Positions 41,970 through 51,861 are shown, counted from the stretch's first letter. The stretch is DNA of 64,000 bases from Pyrinomonadaceae bacterium (GCA_028284415.1 JANQRU010000007.1:905243-969242); one strand, 5' to 3'. Translations and numbers: made by a program. The notes: generated by a model from the letters alone, not told the origin.

Positions 41970-43778
41970 ATGAAAAAATACCCCTTGTTGATTGCCGTAT
42001 TTGTCGGAATCATTCTTACTTTTGCAACTTTTAGTGAGTTAAAAGCTCAAAATGGAATTGATTTTTCTAAATTGCTACGCATTTCCGGGACTGCAACCGG
42101 TGTTCCGAGTCAAGGATTTAGTTCGATTCCTTTTCATAGAGTTGAATTTAATAAATTTCGGTCAACTTTCGAGAAACCATCCTTTGTTGTGCGAGGTTCA
42201 GAATGCCGTTTTGATAAAGGCTGTGATGTGGCTCTGGTAGTTATTTTTCCTGAAACTCAAAAATACGTTTTTGTTGACAATTATCATGGTGATTACACTC
42301 CGTTAGGTGAAGGCGGTTTATACAAACATTCTGAACCAGTTGAAGTTAGTCAAAAAACAATATCCGAAGTTTTGGTTGGAATAATTATGGTCAATGGCGG
42401 ATATGGAGGCGAATATGAAATTCAAGCAACGAGTCCTGCTATTACCAAAATTCACCAAAGAACTGTTTATGACAATACTCGCTGGTTTGATTTTACTGTT
42501 GCAGGATTAAGCGAAGAATGGAACAGCCGTATGGACAATGCAAAAATAAATAGCAAATGCCAACTTTACGGTCAAGAAGCAAAAGGTTGCCGAAATAGCT
42601 TACAATCCTTCAAAAACATTTTTGTTGATCCTCGAAAAGGTTGGCAAAAAGGATATTATACTGCGAACGCAACTCACTTTAGACAGTATTTCTCTAAACC
42701 ACAAAAACTCCAAAAATCTACTTGGATAGAACCGAATATGGTTGCGGTTCACAGAATTGACGCTCGTCAAAATCACGTTTATCGTATCGCCGCAGTTGGT
42801 CATATGAACAAGAATCTGAATCTTACATTTATTTTCCCCGAGAGGAAACAGTATTTCGTTGTTGGAAGAAAAACACCTCAAATGGCTTATACATTTACAT
42901 ATCAATCGCCTGTAAATGAATCAATTTTCGTTGCCGTTAGTTCTACAGATCAAGCAAATACCAAATACGCTTTGAATTTAAGAACAACTCATCAAAGTGC
43001 TGAAATGCCGGAACCTATAATGTTCAAAGCTCAAGACCTCTCAGCAAGATTTGCCAATGAAAATTTCAAAGCAGTTTCCGCACCTCAATCGTTTACTACA
43101 AATAATGTTGCTCTAAATAATTTTCTGTATAACAACGAATATGCAAAAGAGCTGAAAATGGTTAATGATGCACGAGCAAAATACTTAAAACACAGAGCAG
43201 GACGCTACAGCATTGTTTACAAATTATTCTCTCCAACAGGTTATTCAAATGAAGGATTAGATCCGGATTTTGCTCTGACTTATTTTGATGTTGTTATAAA
43301 CAGCCAAAGTTCTGACAAAGAAGCTATTAAAGAACTTGCTGAATATACAAAAGGAGCTGTAGACCAAAGTAATAGTGTTCTTGAAGAACGCGGAGATGCC
43401 AATAATTATTTTTGGTTAGCTGAGGACTTTCCAAAAACCGTTCAATCCTACAAACAAAGCATTGAACGTAATAAGAATACGGTGTATCGCAACCAAGAAT
43501 TATATTTAGCTAAATCTAACCAGATAAATGGCTTCCTCGACCAACTTTCAAATGAAGTCAGAAAGTTTATGAGCAATGTAAATAACCAACTATCAAAAAA
43601 CACCTTAACCAGAGCAGAAAAGCTTAAGTTAATTCAAGATATGACAAATACTCAATTTACAGCTCAAAATACTCTTGATGGCGTAAAAAAACAGATTAAC
43701 ACCTGTCTGCTCCAACAGCTGTTGAGTAATGAAATATGCAAACAGCCTCCGAAAATCATTACTAATCCGTCCAACTAA
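41970..43778 (+). CDS. Large secreted protein of unknown function
   Basis: A 602-residue protein with SD 'aggagaa' and a signal peptide (LKA|QN, about residue 27). It has two beta-rich domains in the first 340 residues (WNSRMDNAKINSKC with a Cys pair near GCRN; FIFPERKQYFVVGRK; YTFTYQSPVNESIFVAVSST). These resemble the PPC-type or carbohydrate-binding sandwich domains. Residues 380-602 are helical (ELAEYTKGAVDQSN, TRAEKLKLIQDMTN), with a final Cys pair (NTCLL, NEICKQ). I cannot name a family. It stands alone after a 292-base AT-rich spacer without visible features. Confidence 0.7.
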   Translation: MKKYPLLIAVFVGIILTFATFSELKAQNGIDFSKLLRISGTATGVPSQGFSSIPFHRVEFNKFRSTFEKPSFVVRGSECRFDKGCDVALVVIFPETQKYVFVDNYHGDYTPLGEGGLYKHSEPVEVSQKTISEVLVGIIMVNGGYGGEYEIQATSPAITKIHQRTVYDNTRWFDFTVAGLSEEWNSRMDNAKINSKCQLYGQEAKGCRNSLQSFKNIFVDPRKGWQKGYYTANATHFRQYFSKPQKLQKSTWIEPNMVAVHRIDARQNHVYRIAAVGHMNKNLNLTFIFPERKQYFVVGRKTPQMAYTFTYQSPVNESIFVAVSSTDQANTKYALNLRTTHQSAEMPEPIMFKAQDLSARFANENFKAVSAPQSFTTNNVALNNFLYNNEYAKELKMVNDARAKYLKHRAGRYSIVYKLFSPTGYSNEGLDPDFALTYFDVVINSQSSDKEAIKELAEYTKGAVDQSNSVLEERGDANNYFWLAEDFPKTVQSYKQSIERNKNTVYRNQELYLAKSNQINGFLDQLSNEVRKFMSNVNNQLSKNTLTRAEKLKLIQDMTNTQFTAQNTLDGVKKQINTCLLQQLLSNEICKQPPKIITNPSN

Positions 43779-43787
43779 ACTAAACAG

Positions 43788-43827
43788 GAAAAAAGGATGC
43801 GTGAAGAATTAAATCCTCACACATCCT
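43788..43827 (-). terminator. Rho-independent terminator for the 43858 lipoprotein gene
   Basis: On the minus strand an 11-base stem with one mismatch (43794-43804 with 43817-43827, core aggatg) is followed by ttttttcc. It lies 31 bases past the stop at 43858. It may also serve the plus-strand gene ending at 43778, but the T-rich side there is weak. Confidence 0.65.
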
Positions 43828-43857
43828 AAATTTATTTCCTTAAATCAAATTCAAAGT

Positions 43858-44469
43858 TTACGGAAATATCTCTTTTGGTGCGTTGTATTCTTTGTCCCAA
43901 CCAAGATAGCAAACATCCGTGCATCCGATGTAGTATTTTACGACCTTCCATCTGCCACCTGTTTTTCTTAGGAGTGCAAAAAAGTTGTTATCGAACATAT
44001 CCGCTTCGACATCTTGCTGATATATCGTTCCTTTGTAATCGGGCTTTTTGCCTGATCTTGTTAGCGGTTCTCCACCAACAAATGCCCATCCATTATAGAC
44101 TTTGAAATTGCTTGGGGCGAAAACGATGCTTTGTTTTAATTGCTTTTCTACCGGAACACGCAAAGCATTGAAGATCGCCTTTCGCTCGGCTGAGCCTCTT
44201 TTCGGTGTATAAACCTTTCCTCTATTTGAAGCGATTTCTTCTTTTTCTTCTACTTCTATTTTCGGCTCATCTGTGGTTTCTGCTTCTTCGTATTCTCCAT
44301 TTTCGCCGTCTTCTTTCTCTTTATCTTTGCTCCGCTCCAGTTCTTTTTCTTTTATAGCAATTTCTCTTTCTTTAAGTTCCAGTTCCTTTTCCTTTGTGCT
44401 GTTTGTAAAAAAACAGCCTGATACAACGAGAGTTAGAACAAACAAGGGCAAAATTACAGTCTTTTTCAT
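43858..44469 (-). CDS. Coiled-coil lipoprotein of unknown function
   Basis: A 203-residue protein with a lipobox (VSGC, Cys19). Residues 25-60 are a highly charged coiled coil built of repeated KEKELE..KEREIAIK units, followed by an acidic linker (EYEEAETTDEPKIEVEEKEE). The C-terminal 110 residues form a conserved-looking domain (RKAIFNALRVPVEKQLKQ, YNGWAFVGGEPL, FFALLRKTGGRWKVVKYYIG) with a Cys pair (GCTDVCYLGW). I recall this C-terminal pattern from unnamed exported proteins but cannot give a function. Terminator present downstream. Confidence 0.75.
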   Translation of the reverse strand: MKKTVILPLFVLTLVVSGCFFTNSTKEKELELKEREIAIKEKELERSKDKEKEDGENGEYEEAETTDEPKIEVEEKEEIASNRGKVYTPKRGSAERKAIFNALRVPVEKQLKQSIVFAPSNFKVYNGWAFVGGEPLTRSGKKPDYKGTIYQQDVEADMFDNNFFALLRKTGGRWKVVKYYIGCTDVCYLGWDKEYNAPKEIFP

Positions 44470-44762
44470 TTCTTTTTGATCTCCTGATTTGATAAATGTT
44501 CCTTTCTAAAAAAAAACTCCTGAAATTCTTGGGCGAAAATGTACGCAAAACTTACCGAATATTTAGCTTTTTTACAATCAATCCGATACTAGAATCTTAT
44601 GTGAAGATTGTAAATTTGTTTGATTCACTTTAAGCACTTACTCCGTGGGTGCTCCTGCATTTTTGTCATATCATACCTTGATCATCTGCAAGATTTCCCA
44701 TCCAAAATAGTTCTATAACTCGAAAGGGTTGGTAATTTTACCAATAAGGAGAGTTATAAAAA

Positions 44763-45737
44763 ATGAAGAAAGAGGAATTAACAGCAGAAAGTATAAGTAT
44801 CGAAAATCCTTGTTCGGAAAAATGGGATGAGATGACCGGAAATGAGAAAACGCGGGCTTGTTCTCATTGCGAATTGAATGTGAATGATATTTCGATGATG
44901 ACGGAAGATGAAGCATTTGAATTAATCGAGAAATCAAATGGAGATTTATGTGTGCGTTATGAAGCTCATCCTGTTACTCATGCCCCGATTTTTGCCAACA
45001 AACTTTATCAGATCACGCGAACGACTGGAGTTACGGCAGGAGTTTTAGGAGCAACCTTGGCTGTTTCAAATTCCGTTAATGCACAAGAATCTGTGAGCAA
45101 AGGAAGCCCCTTAAAACCTCTAACTCCGATTGTAGTTCAAAAGAATAGCAGTTCTAATGCAAAAACAACCTCGCCAAAAGTTTCACCAACTCCACCCAAA
45201 AAACCAAGACAGCCGAAAATTATGGGGAAAATTGCTATCCGTCGTTGGATTAAAAACCCTCTGATGAAAGCGGTTAATCAAGGTAAATATTTGAAAGCAC
45301 GTCTGATGATTGCAAAAGGTGCAAATGTAAATGCAATTGACAAAAACTATTACTCACGCACAGCTTTGCACGTTGCGGTCGAGAGGAATAATTTGAAAAT
45401 GGCTCAGATGCTTTTGAATTCAGGAGCAAAGTTAGAATTACAAGACCAATATAAAAACACTCCTCTGATGAACCTGCGTTGGTCAACCACTACGGAAATA
45501 ATTTACCTCTTTGCTCAATACGGTGCTGATCTCAACGCCAAAAATTACAGTGGACAAACCGCCCTAATGAATGCCGCCCGTTCAGGAAATGCAAAAGCCG
45601 TCCAAGCAATGCTTGAATCTGGTGCAGATGTTACAATTCGTGACAATTTCAAAAATTCAGCTTTGGATTACACACATTCGCCAGAGATTAAACAAATTTT
45701 GATAAGCTACGGTGCAGTAAGAAAAGCAAAAAGCTAA
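44763..45737 (+). CDS. Ankyrin-repeat protein with a Cys-rich N-terminal domain
   Basis: A 324-residue protein with SD 'aaggagag'. The N-terminal 65 residues form a Cys domain (C17, C33, C36, C63) with NPCSEKWDEMTGNEKTRACS and DISMMTEDEAFELI, a pattern also found in front of other exported proteins in Acidobacteriota and Bacteroidota. A hydrophobic segment follows (about 82-105, GVTAGVLGATLAVS), probably a membrane anchor, then a Pro-rich stretch. Residues 170-320 hold four ankyrin repeats (ANVNAIDKNYYSRTALHVAV, GADLNAKNYSGQTALMNAAR, GADVTIRDNFKNSALDY). The repeats would face the periplasm and bind other proteins. Confidence 0.82.
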   Translation: MKKEELTAESISIENPCSEKWDEMTGNEKTRACSHCELNVNDISMMTEDEAFELIEKSNGDLCVRYEAHPVTHAPIFANKLYQITRTTGVTAGVLGATLAVSNSVNAQESVSKGSPLKPLTPIVVQKNSSSNAKTTSPKVSPTPPKKPRQPKIMGKIAIRRWIKNPLMKAVNQGKYLKARLMIAKGANVNAIDKNYYSRTALHVAVERNNLKMAQMLLNSGAKLELQDQYKNTPLMNLRWSTTTEIIYLFAQYGADLNAKNYSGQTALMNAARSGNAKAVQAMLESGADVTIRDNFKNSALDYTHSPEIKQILISYGAVRKAKS

Positions 45738-45763
45738 TAAAATCTCTAAAATTTGTAGTTTTT

Positions 45764-45801
45764 TAAAAGAACCATCTTTTATAATTAGATGGCTCTTTTT
45801 T
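45764..45801 (+). terminator. Rho-independent terminator after the ankyrin gene
   Basis: A ten-base stem with one mismatch (45768-45777 with 45787-45796) and nine-base loop is followed by a T-run (ttttttt). It lies about 30 bases past the stop at 45737. An A-run on the left side could extend the stem. Confidence 0.8.
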
Positions 45802-45931
45802 ATTACGAAAAAGCGTAATATGTTAAACTCTAACTCAGCGATAATACAAAAAATGGATTATCGCTTTTTTCCTAAATTGTTTATATTTCTTATTTCCAAA
45901 TCACGTACAAACCCCCAACAACATCATATAA

Positions 45932-46468
45932 ATGAAAGATAAAGTCTTAGCTGTATTAAACGAGCCAAGTGTGCAAACTATTAACTTTGCTTTACCGAAA
46001 ACTTTTCCAATGAATGGAATTGATTTTAAGTTAGTTATAAAAGCAATAGAAAACGGCACGATTAGGGTAGAGGAAGGCGGAGTTCCGGCAGGTATGGCGA
46101 AATATACTGCTCAAGATGATGGTGACAGCAAAGCCAACACGATGTACTTAGGACAAAATAATACTTCTGAAATAGTTTTCAAAAGCTTAATGGTGCATGA
46201 AGCTGTTCATGCAATTTATGACTTAAAGCGAATGACTATTCCCTGGTTGGATAATGAAGTTATCGCTTATGTGTCGCAAGGGTTTTATCTCAATAAACAT
46301 GGCTATTCAGGTGGGCTCTCGCAAGAAGCTAAACTAGGTCAGGAAATAGCCACAAATATAAATGAGCAAGCAAAAGATCCATTTTGGTTGGATGCTTTGA
46401 TAGATTATCTGCGAAATGATGATGTTTATAAGCTCTACATCTGTAAAACTTTTGTTGGCGATGGGTAG
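45932..46468 (+). CDS. Zincin-like protein with HEXXH motif
   Basis: A 178-residue protein with no signal peptide. The motif MVHEAVHAIYDL (His89, Glu90, His93) is followed by Glu109 in WLDNEVIAYVSQ, which fits the third zinc ligand of a gluzincin-like site. The flanking regions are short, so it is a minimal metallopeptidase fold. I recall similar short proteins as unnamed open frames. The substrate is unknown. The start ATG at 45932 has no SD; TATAAA overlaps it. The stop is directly adjacent to the convergent stop of the next gene. Confidence 0.65.
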   Translation: MKDKVLAVLNEPSVQTINFALPKTFPMNGIDFKLVIKAIENGTIRVEEGGVPAGMAKYTAQDDGDSKANTMYLGQNNTSEIVFKSLMVHEAVHAIYDLKRMTIPWLDNEVIAYVSQGFYLNKHGYSGGLSQEAKLGQEIATNINEQAKDPFWLDALIDYLRNDDVYKLYICKTFVGDG

Positions 46469-47950
46469 TTAATTTTGTTTGTTTAAAATCAAATCACAAG
46501 CCATCTTGCCTGACAATAAAACAAGTGGCATTCCACCTCCCGGATGAGTCGTCCCGCCGACGAAATATAGATTTTCAATATCTTTTGCCATATTCGGCAC
46601 ACGCATAAATGCCGAGAAAATTCCGTTCGACGAAACACCGTAGATCGAACCTTTATTCGCACGGTATTTTGTCTCGAAATCTTCGGGTGTGATGATGTGT
46701 TGAAATTCGATCGAATCTCGCAGATCTTTCAGACCGGAATCTTCTAATTTATCAATCACCTTATTTGCATAGTCTTCTTTGATCTCTTGCCAATTAACAG
46801 CATCGCTCGTGTATGGAGCGTTGATCAAAATAAATAGATTCTCACTATTTTGCGGAGCTTGTGTGTCGTCGGTTCGTGAGGTGGCACAGATGTAAATAGT
46901 CGGATTTTCCGCGGGAGTTTTCGTTTCAAATAAAGATTTAAATTCAGCAGCATAATCGTCGGAGAAAAATATATTGTGATGTGCGAGTTGGTCAAATTTC
47001 TTGTTTGTCCCGAGTAGTAAAACAAATCCGCCACACGATGGCTCAATTTTTTCCAGCTTTTTATCCGTGTAAATTCTGCGTTTTTCTTTATCAATTAAAT
47101 TTCGATAAGTTTCGATCGCGTCAGTGTTTGTAACGACAACATCGCTTGTTAACATTTCACCGCTTTTGAGGCGAACTCCTTTGGTTTTACCGTTTTCAAT
47201 AATTATTTTTTCAACTTCTGTTTCGTAGTAAAAGTTCGCTCCGAATTCTTTAGCGAGTTTCTCTAAAGCTTTCGGAATTTGGTAAATTCCACCCTTTGCA
47301 TACCAAGCACCCAAACCGAATTCGACAAACGGAATTAAGGCGAAAGTTGCGGGTGTTTTGTAAGGCGAAGAACCATTGTAAGTTGCAAAACGATTAAAAA
47401 GTTGTTGCAATTTTTCTGATTTGAAAAACTTCTTATTGTGTTTGTCGAGCGTGTTTAATGTTGAGATTTTTAGCAGATCGGGCAAATAGCTTGGACGCAA
47501 TAAGCTCGGTAGTTCATTCAAACTTTTTGCAAGGAATGTTCGTTCTGCAATTTCGTATTTTTGTTTGGAATCGGCAAGATATTTGTTAAAAGTTTCGACA
47601 TCATTCGGCTCAAGTTTTTTGATCTCACTGATCGTTTTATCCAAATCATCCGAAGCATCAAACTCCGTCCCATCCGACCAAAAATATCGGCAAATCGGTT
47701 CGAGTTGAACAAAGTCCAAATAATCATTTATATCCCGTTCGCAAAATTCAAAAAGGTCTTCAAAAACGTGCTTCATCGTGATAAGCGAAGCACCCGTATC
47801 AAATTTGTAACCGTCTGAATGGATTGAATTTACCTTTCCGCCAACAATTTCGTTTTTTTCCAAAACGGTAACGTCAAAACCCGATCTTGCCAAACGACAA
47901 GCGGCTGACAATCCGCCCAAACCAGCACCGATGATGATTATTTCTTTCAC
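46469..47950 (-). CDS. CrtI-like phytoene desaturase-family FAD oxidoreductase
   Basis: A 493-residue flavoprotein. It begins with the FAD motif IIIGAGLGGLSAACRLARSG and EKNEIVGGKV, has FDTGASLITM and YAKGGIYQIPKALEKLAKEFG in the middle and ends in YFVGGTTHPGGGMPLVLLSG. These are the signatures of CrtI/CrtD/CrtN proteins, which desaturate or isomerise carotenoids. No phytoene synthase or other carotenoid gene is next to it, so the substrate is open. It is alone on its strand, with a 83-base gap to the ABC permease gene upstream. Confidence 0.88.
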   Translation of the reverse strand: MKEIIIIGAGLGGLSAACRLARSGFDVTVLEKNEIVGGKVNSIHSDGYKFDTGASLITMKHVFEDLFEFCERDINDYLDFVQLEPICRYFWSDGTEFDASDDLDKTISEIKKLEPNDVETFNKYLADSKQKYEIAERTFLAKSLNELPSLLRPSYLPDLLKISTLNTLDKHNKKFFKSEKLQQLFNRFATYNGSSPYKTPATFALIPFVEFGLGAWYAKGGIYQIPKALEKLAKEFGANFYYETEVEKIIIENGKTKGVRLKSGEMLTSDVVVTNTDAIETYRNLIDKEKRRIYTDKKLEKIEPSCGGFVLLLGTNKKFDQLAHHNIFFSDDYAAEFKSLFETKTPAENPTIYICATSRTDDTQAPQNSENLFILINAPYTSDAVNWQEIKEDYANKVIDKLEDSGLKDLRDSIEFQHIITPEDFETKYRANKGSIYGVSSNGIFSAFMRVPNMAKDIENLYFVGGTTHPGGGMPLVLLSGKMACDLILNKQN

Positions 47951-48033
47951 TAATTTTATTTAATCAAACAAGAAGCGTAGGACGCAAAGAGAGGAAAAGA
48001 TATTTACCAATGGAATTTTTCAAACGTTAACGA

Positions 48034-49581
48034 TTATTGATTAAGTTGAAACTTTCTTATCGAAAAAATTGTAATTAGCATTATGCAGACACCTGATAAA
48101 AGCCCGAAGAGATAAGTTGAACCTTGCGATAATGCTCCAAAATAATCAGCTATCCAAACTGCGTTAATGTTTGCGTACGTGATTAGGAAAAACAATATTT
48201 CAAACAACTTTTTCCCTTTGGTCAGAATGCCCAATAACGATGCAAAAGAAACTATAAATACTCCGCCGAGTATGATAGATATAGCAGTTAATAAATCAGC
48301 TTGAAGTAGATATCGAATTATCAAAGGCGAAGCCAAAACCAACATTAAACCAACTGCTGCAATTATTTGAGAGAGTAATAAACGACTTAAAGGTTTGTAG
48401 GATGAAAATGCAAAATAATGAACATTGTTTTCTGTTTCTTTAGTCGTTAATGAAGATAGCCTTCCGACCTGCAAAAACCATAGGATTGGCAGAACAAACT
48501 GATGTGCAGATTTTAACGAAACAAATACGAGAAGCAAAAACCCTAACAAATTGAAAATCCACATCCATTTTCGCCCGCTTCTAAATAATAATTTAGCCTC
48601 GGTCTTAATTAACGAAAGAATGCCATAGTTAATTTTTGGAGCTGGGATATCTGATAAAACGATGTCTTTAAGTTCTTTATATTCAAAATCTTCTTTCTTA
48701 GATTTTTTCAATAGAATACGGCGTTTAATATCAAAACGATGGAAAATTGGAGAAATTACAATGAGCAAAACTAAACCAGATAACATCCAAATCAGGCGGC
48801 TAATCAAAAAGGTTGTTGGAAAATCTACACCATTGAAGAGAAATTTCTTAGTTTCTCTGTTTCCATTGATTACAAAACCAATTGCAAGGCTCGCCTCTTT
48901 ATCCTTTGGCAAGGTTTCTTGGACTGATTTCTCCATCTGGCTTGTAACAATTTTGCCTCCGAAAACATCATAATTAAAATTAGCTTCAGAATTAGTTGTT
49001 GACACTAACAAAACCATAAATGCGAAGAAGTAGATTATGTTTTGAATTATTGAATGTCTTCTAAAGATGACCTCAAAAAACACTGCTAATGCCGACACGA
49101 AAAACATCGTTGGAACTGTAATTATTAAGTATGGTTTTATAAATTGAATCGGCTCGAATGAATAGCCATCGTTATATAAAACAAACAGTAGAATGCTTAC
49201 AAAAAAGACAACTAAAATAATAGTCATCAAGACAGCGAAATTACTGACTGCTTTTGCTAAAAGATAGCTGAAATTTTTAATTGGAGTTGATGCGATTATT
49301 TGCCCTATATTTGTGTCAAGGTCTTTTTTGATTCCGCTGTTTACGAGATAAAAACCTGTGATTGACAGGAAAACACTTGTCATAATCGCCGTGACATAGC
49401 CAAACCAAGCTGAATTATAATAACCAACATAATTGCTGATTCTAATTGTCGAATAACTTGCGTTCGGTTCTGGAACTAAAGTATATGCAAACGCCAAACT
49501 TATACATATAGTGACGAGAAAAGCATAACTCCTCGTCCGTTGTAAATAATCCGATTTTACGATTGTATAAAATGTTTTCAT
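48034..49581 (-). CDS. ABC-2 type transporter permease
   Basis: A 515-residue membrane protein with about twelve membrane segments in two halves (YAFLVTICISLAFAYTL, FAVLMTIILVVFFVSILLFV, YFFAFMVLLVS, WIFNLLGFLLLVFVS, LLSQIIAAVGLMLVLASPLI) separated by a cytoplasmic region at about 290-330. This is the ABC-2 family layout. The start codon overlaps the end of the ATPase gene (49578-49581, ATGA), so the two form one transporter. The substrate cannot be inferred. Confidence 0.88.
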   Translation of the reverse strand: MKTFYTIVKSDYLQRTRSYAFLVTICISLAFAYTLVPEPNASYSTIRISNYVGYYNSAWFGYVTAIMTSVFLSITGFYLVNSGIKKDLDTNIGQIIASTPIKNFSYLLAKAVSNFAVLMTIILVVFFVSILLFVLYNDGYSFEPIQFIKPYLIITVPTMFFVSALAVFFEVIFRRHSIIQNIIYFFAFMVLLVSTTNSEANFNYDVFGGKIVTSQMEKSVQETLPKDKEASLAIGFVINGNRETKKFLFNGVDFPTTFLISRLIWMLSGLVLLIVISPIFHRFDIKRRILLKKSKKEDFEYKELKDIVLSDIPAPKINYGILSLIKTEAKLLFRSGRKWMWIFNLLGFLLLVFVSLKSAHQFVLPILWFLQVGRLSSLTTKETENNVHYFAFSSYKPLSRLLLSQIIAAVGLMLVLASPLIIRYLLQADLLTAISIILGGVFIVSFASLLGILTKGKKLFEILFFLITYANINAVWIADYFGALSQGSTYLFGLLSGVCIMLITIFSIRKFQLNQ

Positions 49582-50441
49582 TTAGTTTTTGTTATGTATA
49601 AATAAGCGTCTTCCAAATTTGCTTCGTTGCTGGTTGAGTTTTCGATTGGTTTGTCGGAAATGTATCTAACTTTCAAATTTCCATCTTTGCGGGCAGTGCT
49701 GACGACTAGATAATTTGCCTTAAAATCGCTGAGACTTTCTCTGGGGATTGTCGTTTCAAAAACTTTATCTTTAACTAATTCGACAACCTCAGATTGATTA
49801 CCTTTTGAAAGTAAATTTCCATTTTTCATAATGGCAACTTCATCGGCAATCGTGTCTATATCCGAAACAATATGCGACGACAAAATCACGATGCATTCAT
49901 CTGCCAAATCAGAAATCAAATTTCTAAACCGCACGCGTTCTTCAGGGTCAAGTCCAACCGTCGGCTCATCAAAAATTACGATTTTGGGATCATTGAGAAG
50001 TGCTTGAGCAATTCCGATGCGTTGTTTCATTCCGCCCGAATAAGTTCCAATTGGCTTATTGGCTGATTCCATTAAATTCAAGCCTTCGAGCAAGCCTTCG
50101 ATTCTAGGACGCAAATTTTCTCCACCGACGCCTTTAAGTGCCGCCATATATTCCAAAAATTCAAACGCGTTCAAATTTGGATAAACACCAAAATCCTGCG
50201 GCAAAAAACCAAGCTGGTTTCGCATATAATTGGCATTTTTGGCTACGTCATTTCCATTCAAAGTAATAACTCCATTCGTTGGTTTACTGACCGTAGCAAT
50301 CATTTTCAGTAGCGTGGATTTTCCTGCTCCATTTGGTCCAAGGAGCCCAAGAATCCCCTTTTCTACTGTCAAAGAATAATCCCGAACTCCGTATTTATCT
50401 TTGCCATATTTTTTGGATACATTTTGAATTTCAAGTTTCAT
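49578..50441 (-). CDS. ABC transporter ATP-binding protein
   Basis: A 287-residue ATPase from the ATG at 50441 (MKLEIQNVSKKYGKDKYG); longer frames up to 50522 add unsupported residues. Walker A GLLGPNGAGKSTLLKM, Q-loop GFLPQDFGVYPNL, signature TYSGGMKQRIGIAQALL, Walker B IVIFDEPTVGLDPEE and the H-loop VILSSHIVSD are all present. The C-terminal 70 residues are a domain typical of ABC-2 exporters. It drives the permease at 48034-49581. No SD is obvious. Confidence 0.92.
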   Translation of the reverse strand: MKLEIQNVSKKYGKDKYGVRDYSLTVEKGILGLLGPNGAGKSTLLKMIATVSKPTNGVITLNGNDVAKNANYMRNQLGFLPQDFGVYPNLNAFEFLEYMAALKGVGGENLRPRIEGLLEGLNLMESANKPIGTYSGGMKQRIGIAQALLNDPKIVIFDEPTVGLDPEERVRFRNLISDLADECIVILSSHIVSDIDTIADEVAIMKNGNLLSKGNQSEVVELVKDKVFETTIPRESLSDFKANYLVVSTARKDGNLKVRYISDKPIENSTSNEANLEDAYLYITKTK

Positions 50442-50588
50442 TATGAAAAAAAAATACGTCATAAAACGAATTTTCGTTCCAAATTTATTTTTATGAATTC
50501 GACGAGGAAATAAAAAAGGCAAAAGTTTAAATAACTTTTTGCCTTACTGAGGCTGTAAAATTTTAGAAGTTTGTAAGGAAAAATATCT

Positions 50589-51755
50589 CTAAATACTGTT
50601 CACAAATTCTCGCATTCTTTCTAAAGCAATTTCGATTTCTTTATAAGATTTGCAATAAGCAATGCGAACATGATTTTTTCCACCAAGTCCGAAACCACTT
50701 CCGGGGACGACGGCGATGTTTTTTTCTAGTAGAAGCTTTTCAGCAAATTCGTCACCGTCCATTCCTGTTGAAGAAACGTCTGGGAATGCATAAAAAGCAC
50801 CTTTTGGTTCGAAGCAATCTAAGCCCATTTCGTTTAGAGATGAAACTAGGAATTTACGACGACGATTGTATTTTGCGTACATTTCTTGGACGAATGGTTC
50901 ACCAATTTCAAGTGCGGCAAGTGCGGCGAATTGCGAAATCGTCGGAGCGGACATAATTGCGTATTGATGAACTTTTAAGAAGGCTTCCATCAATTCGGGA
51001 TTTGCACACATATAACCGACACGCCAACCCGGCATTGCATAATCTTTGGAAAATCCGCCAAGCAAAACTGTTATATCTTTGGCATTTGGCAAAGCTGACA
51101 TGCAAATGTGATCAACACCATAATTTAAACGATCATAGATTTCATCAGAAACTATTAGAAAATTGTGTTTGCGAGCAAGTTCGACAATTTTAATTGCATT
51201 TTCCCTAGTTAAAACTCCGCCTGTTGGATTATTTGGAAATCCTAAGAAAATCGCTTTGGTTTTATCCGTTATTTTTTCTTCGATTTGTTCTGCCAAAGGT
51301 TCAAAATCATTTTCTGCAAGGCATTCTACGGGAACGGGGACTCCGCCTGCAAACATAACTTCGGGTTCATAAGAAACGAAACAAGGCTCTGGAATAATAA
51401 CTTCATCGCTCGGGTTTGTAATCGCTGTAAAAACACATTTTACGGCTTCGCTAACTCCGACCGTAACGACAATTTCGTTGTCAAGATTGTAAGAAACCCC
51501 ATAAAGTGTTTCGAGATGTTCAGAAAGTTTAGCACGTAGTTCAATTAACCCCTTATTATCCGTATAACCGATTGGTTTTTCGTAAACTGCATCAAATCCT
51601 GCTTTGGCAATTGGTGCGGGTGTCGGAAAATCAGGTTCGCCAATACAAAGTGAAATTGCATCGGGCATTTTGGCAGCGATTCCAAAAAATCTACGGATTC
51701 CGGATTCGGGGATTTGATGAATGCGTTGGGCAATAAAATGATTGTTGGTTGTCAT
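50589..51755 (-). CDS. Class I/II pyridoxal-phosphate aminotransferase
   Basis: A 388-residue enzyme of fold type I. It has SLCIGEPDFPTPAPIAKAG, EIVVTVGVSEAVKCVFTAI, AIFLGFPNNPTGGVLTREN, the SDEIYDRLNYG block and GGFSKDYAMPGWRVGYM with the PLP-binding Lys, then RKFLVSSLNEMGLD. This fits the aspartate aminotransferase Ib/PatA-like group. PatA removes the acetyl group donors for N-acetyl-L,L-diaminopimelate or alanine; the precise substrate is not determined. It stands alone with an SD-poor start at 51755. Confidence 0.9.
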   Translation of the reverse strand: MTTNNHFIAQRIHQIPESGIRRFFGIAAKMPDAISLCIGEPDFPTPAPIAKAGFDAVYEKPIGYTDNKGLIELRAKLSEHLETLYGVSYNLDNEIVVTVGVSEAVKCVFTAITNPSDEVIIPEPCFVSYEPEVMFAGGVPVPVECLAENDFEPLAEQIEEKITDKTKAIFLGFPNNPTGGVLTRENAIKIVELARKHNFLIVSDEIYDRLNYGVDHICMSALPNAKDITVLLGGFSKDYAMPGWRVGYMCANPELMEAFLKVHQYAIMSAPTISQFAALAALEIGEPFVQEMYAKYNRRRKFLVSSLNEMGLDCFEPKGAFYAFPDVSSTGMDGDEFAEKLLLEKNIAVVPGSGFGLGGKNHVRIAYCKSYKEIEIALERMREFVNSI

Positions 51756-51861
51756 ATTATTACAAATTATTTCTGATTAAAGAGAATAAGTGCTAAAATC
51801 TTGGCAAATTTTGCCGAAAGCTAAAGGTAGCAAAGTCTAATATCTTTGAAAAGGAGATCAA

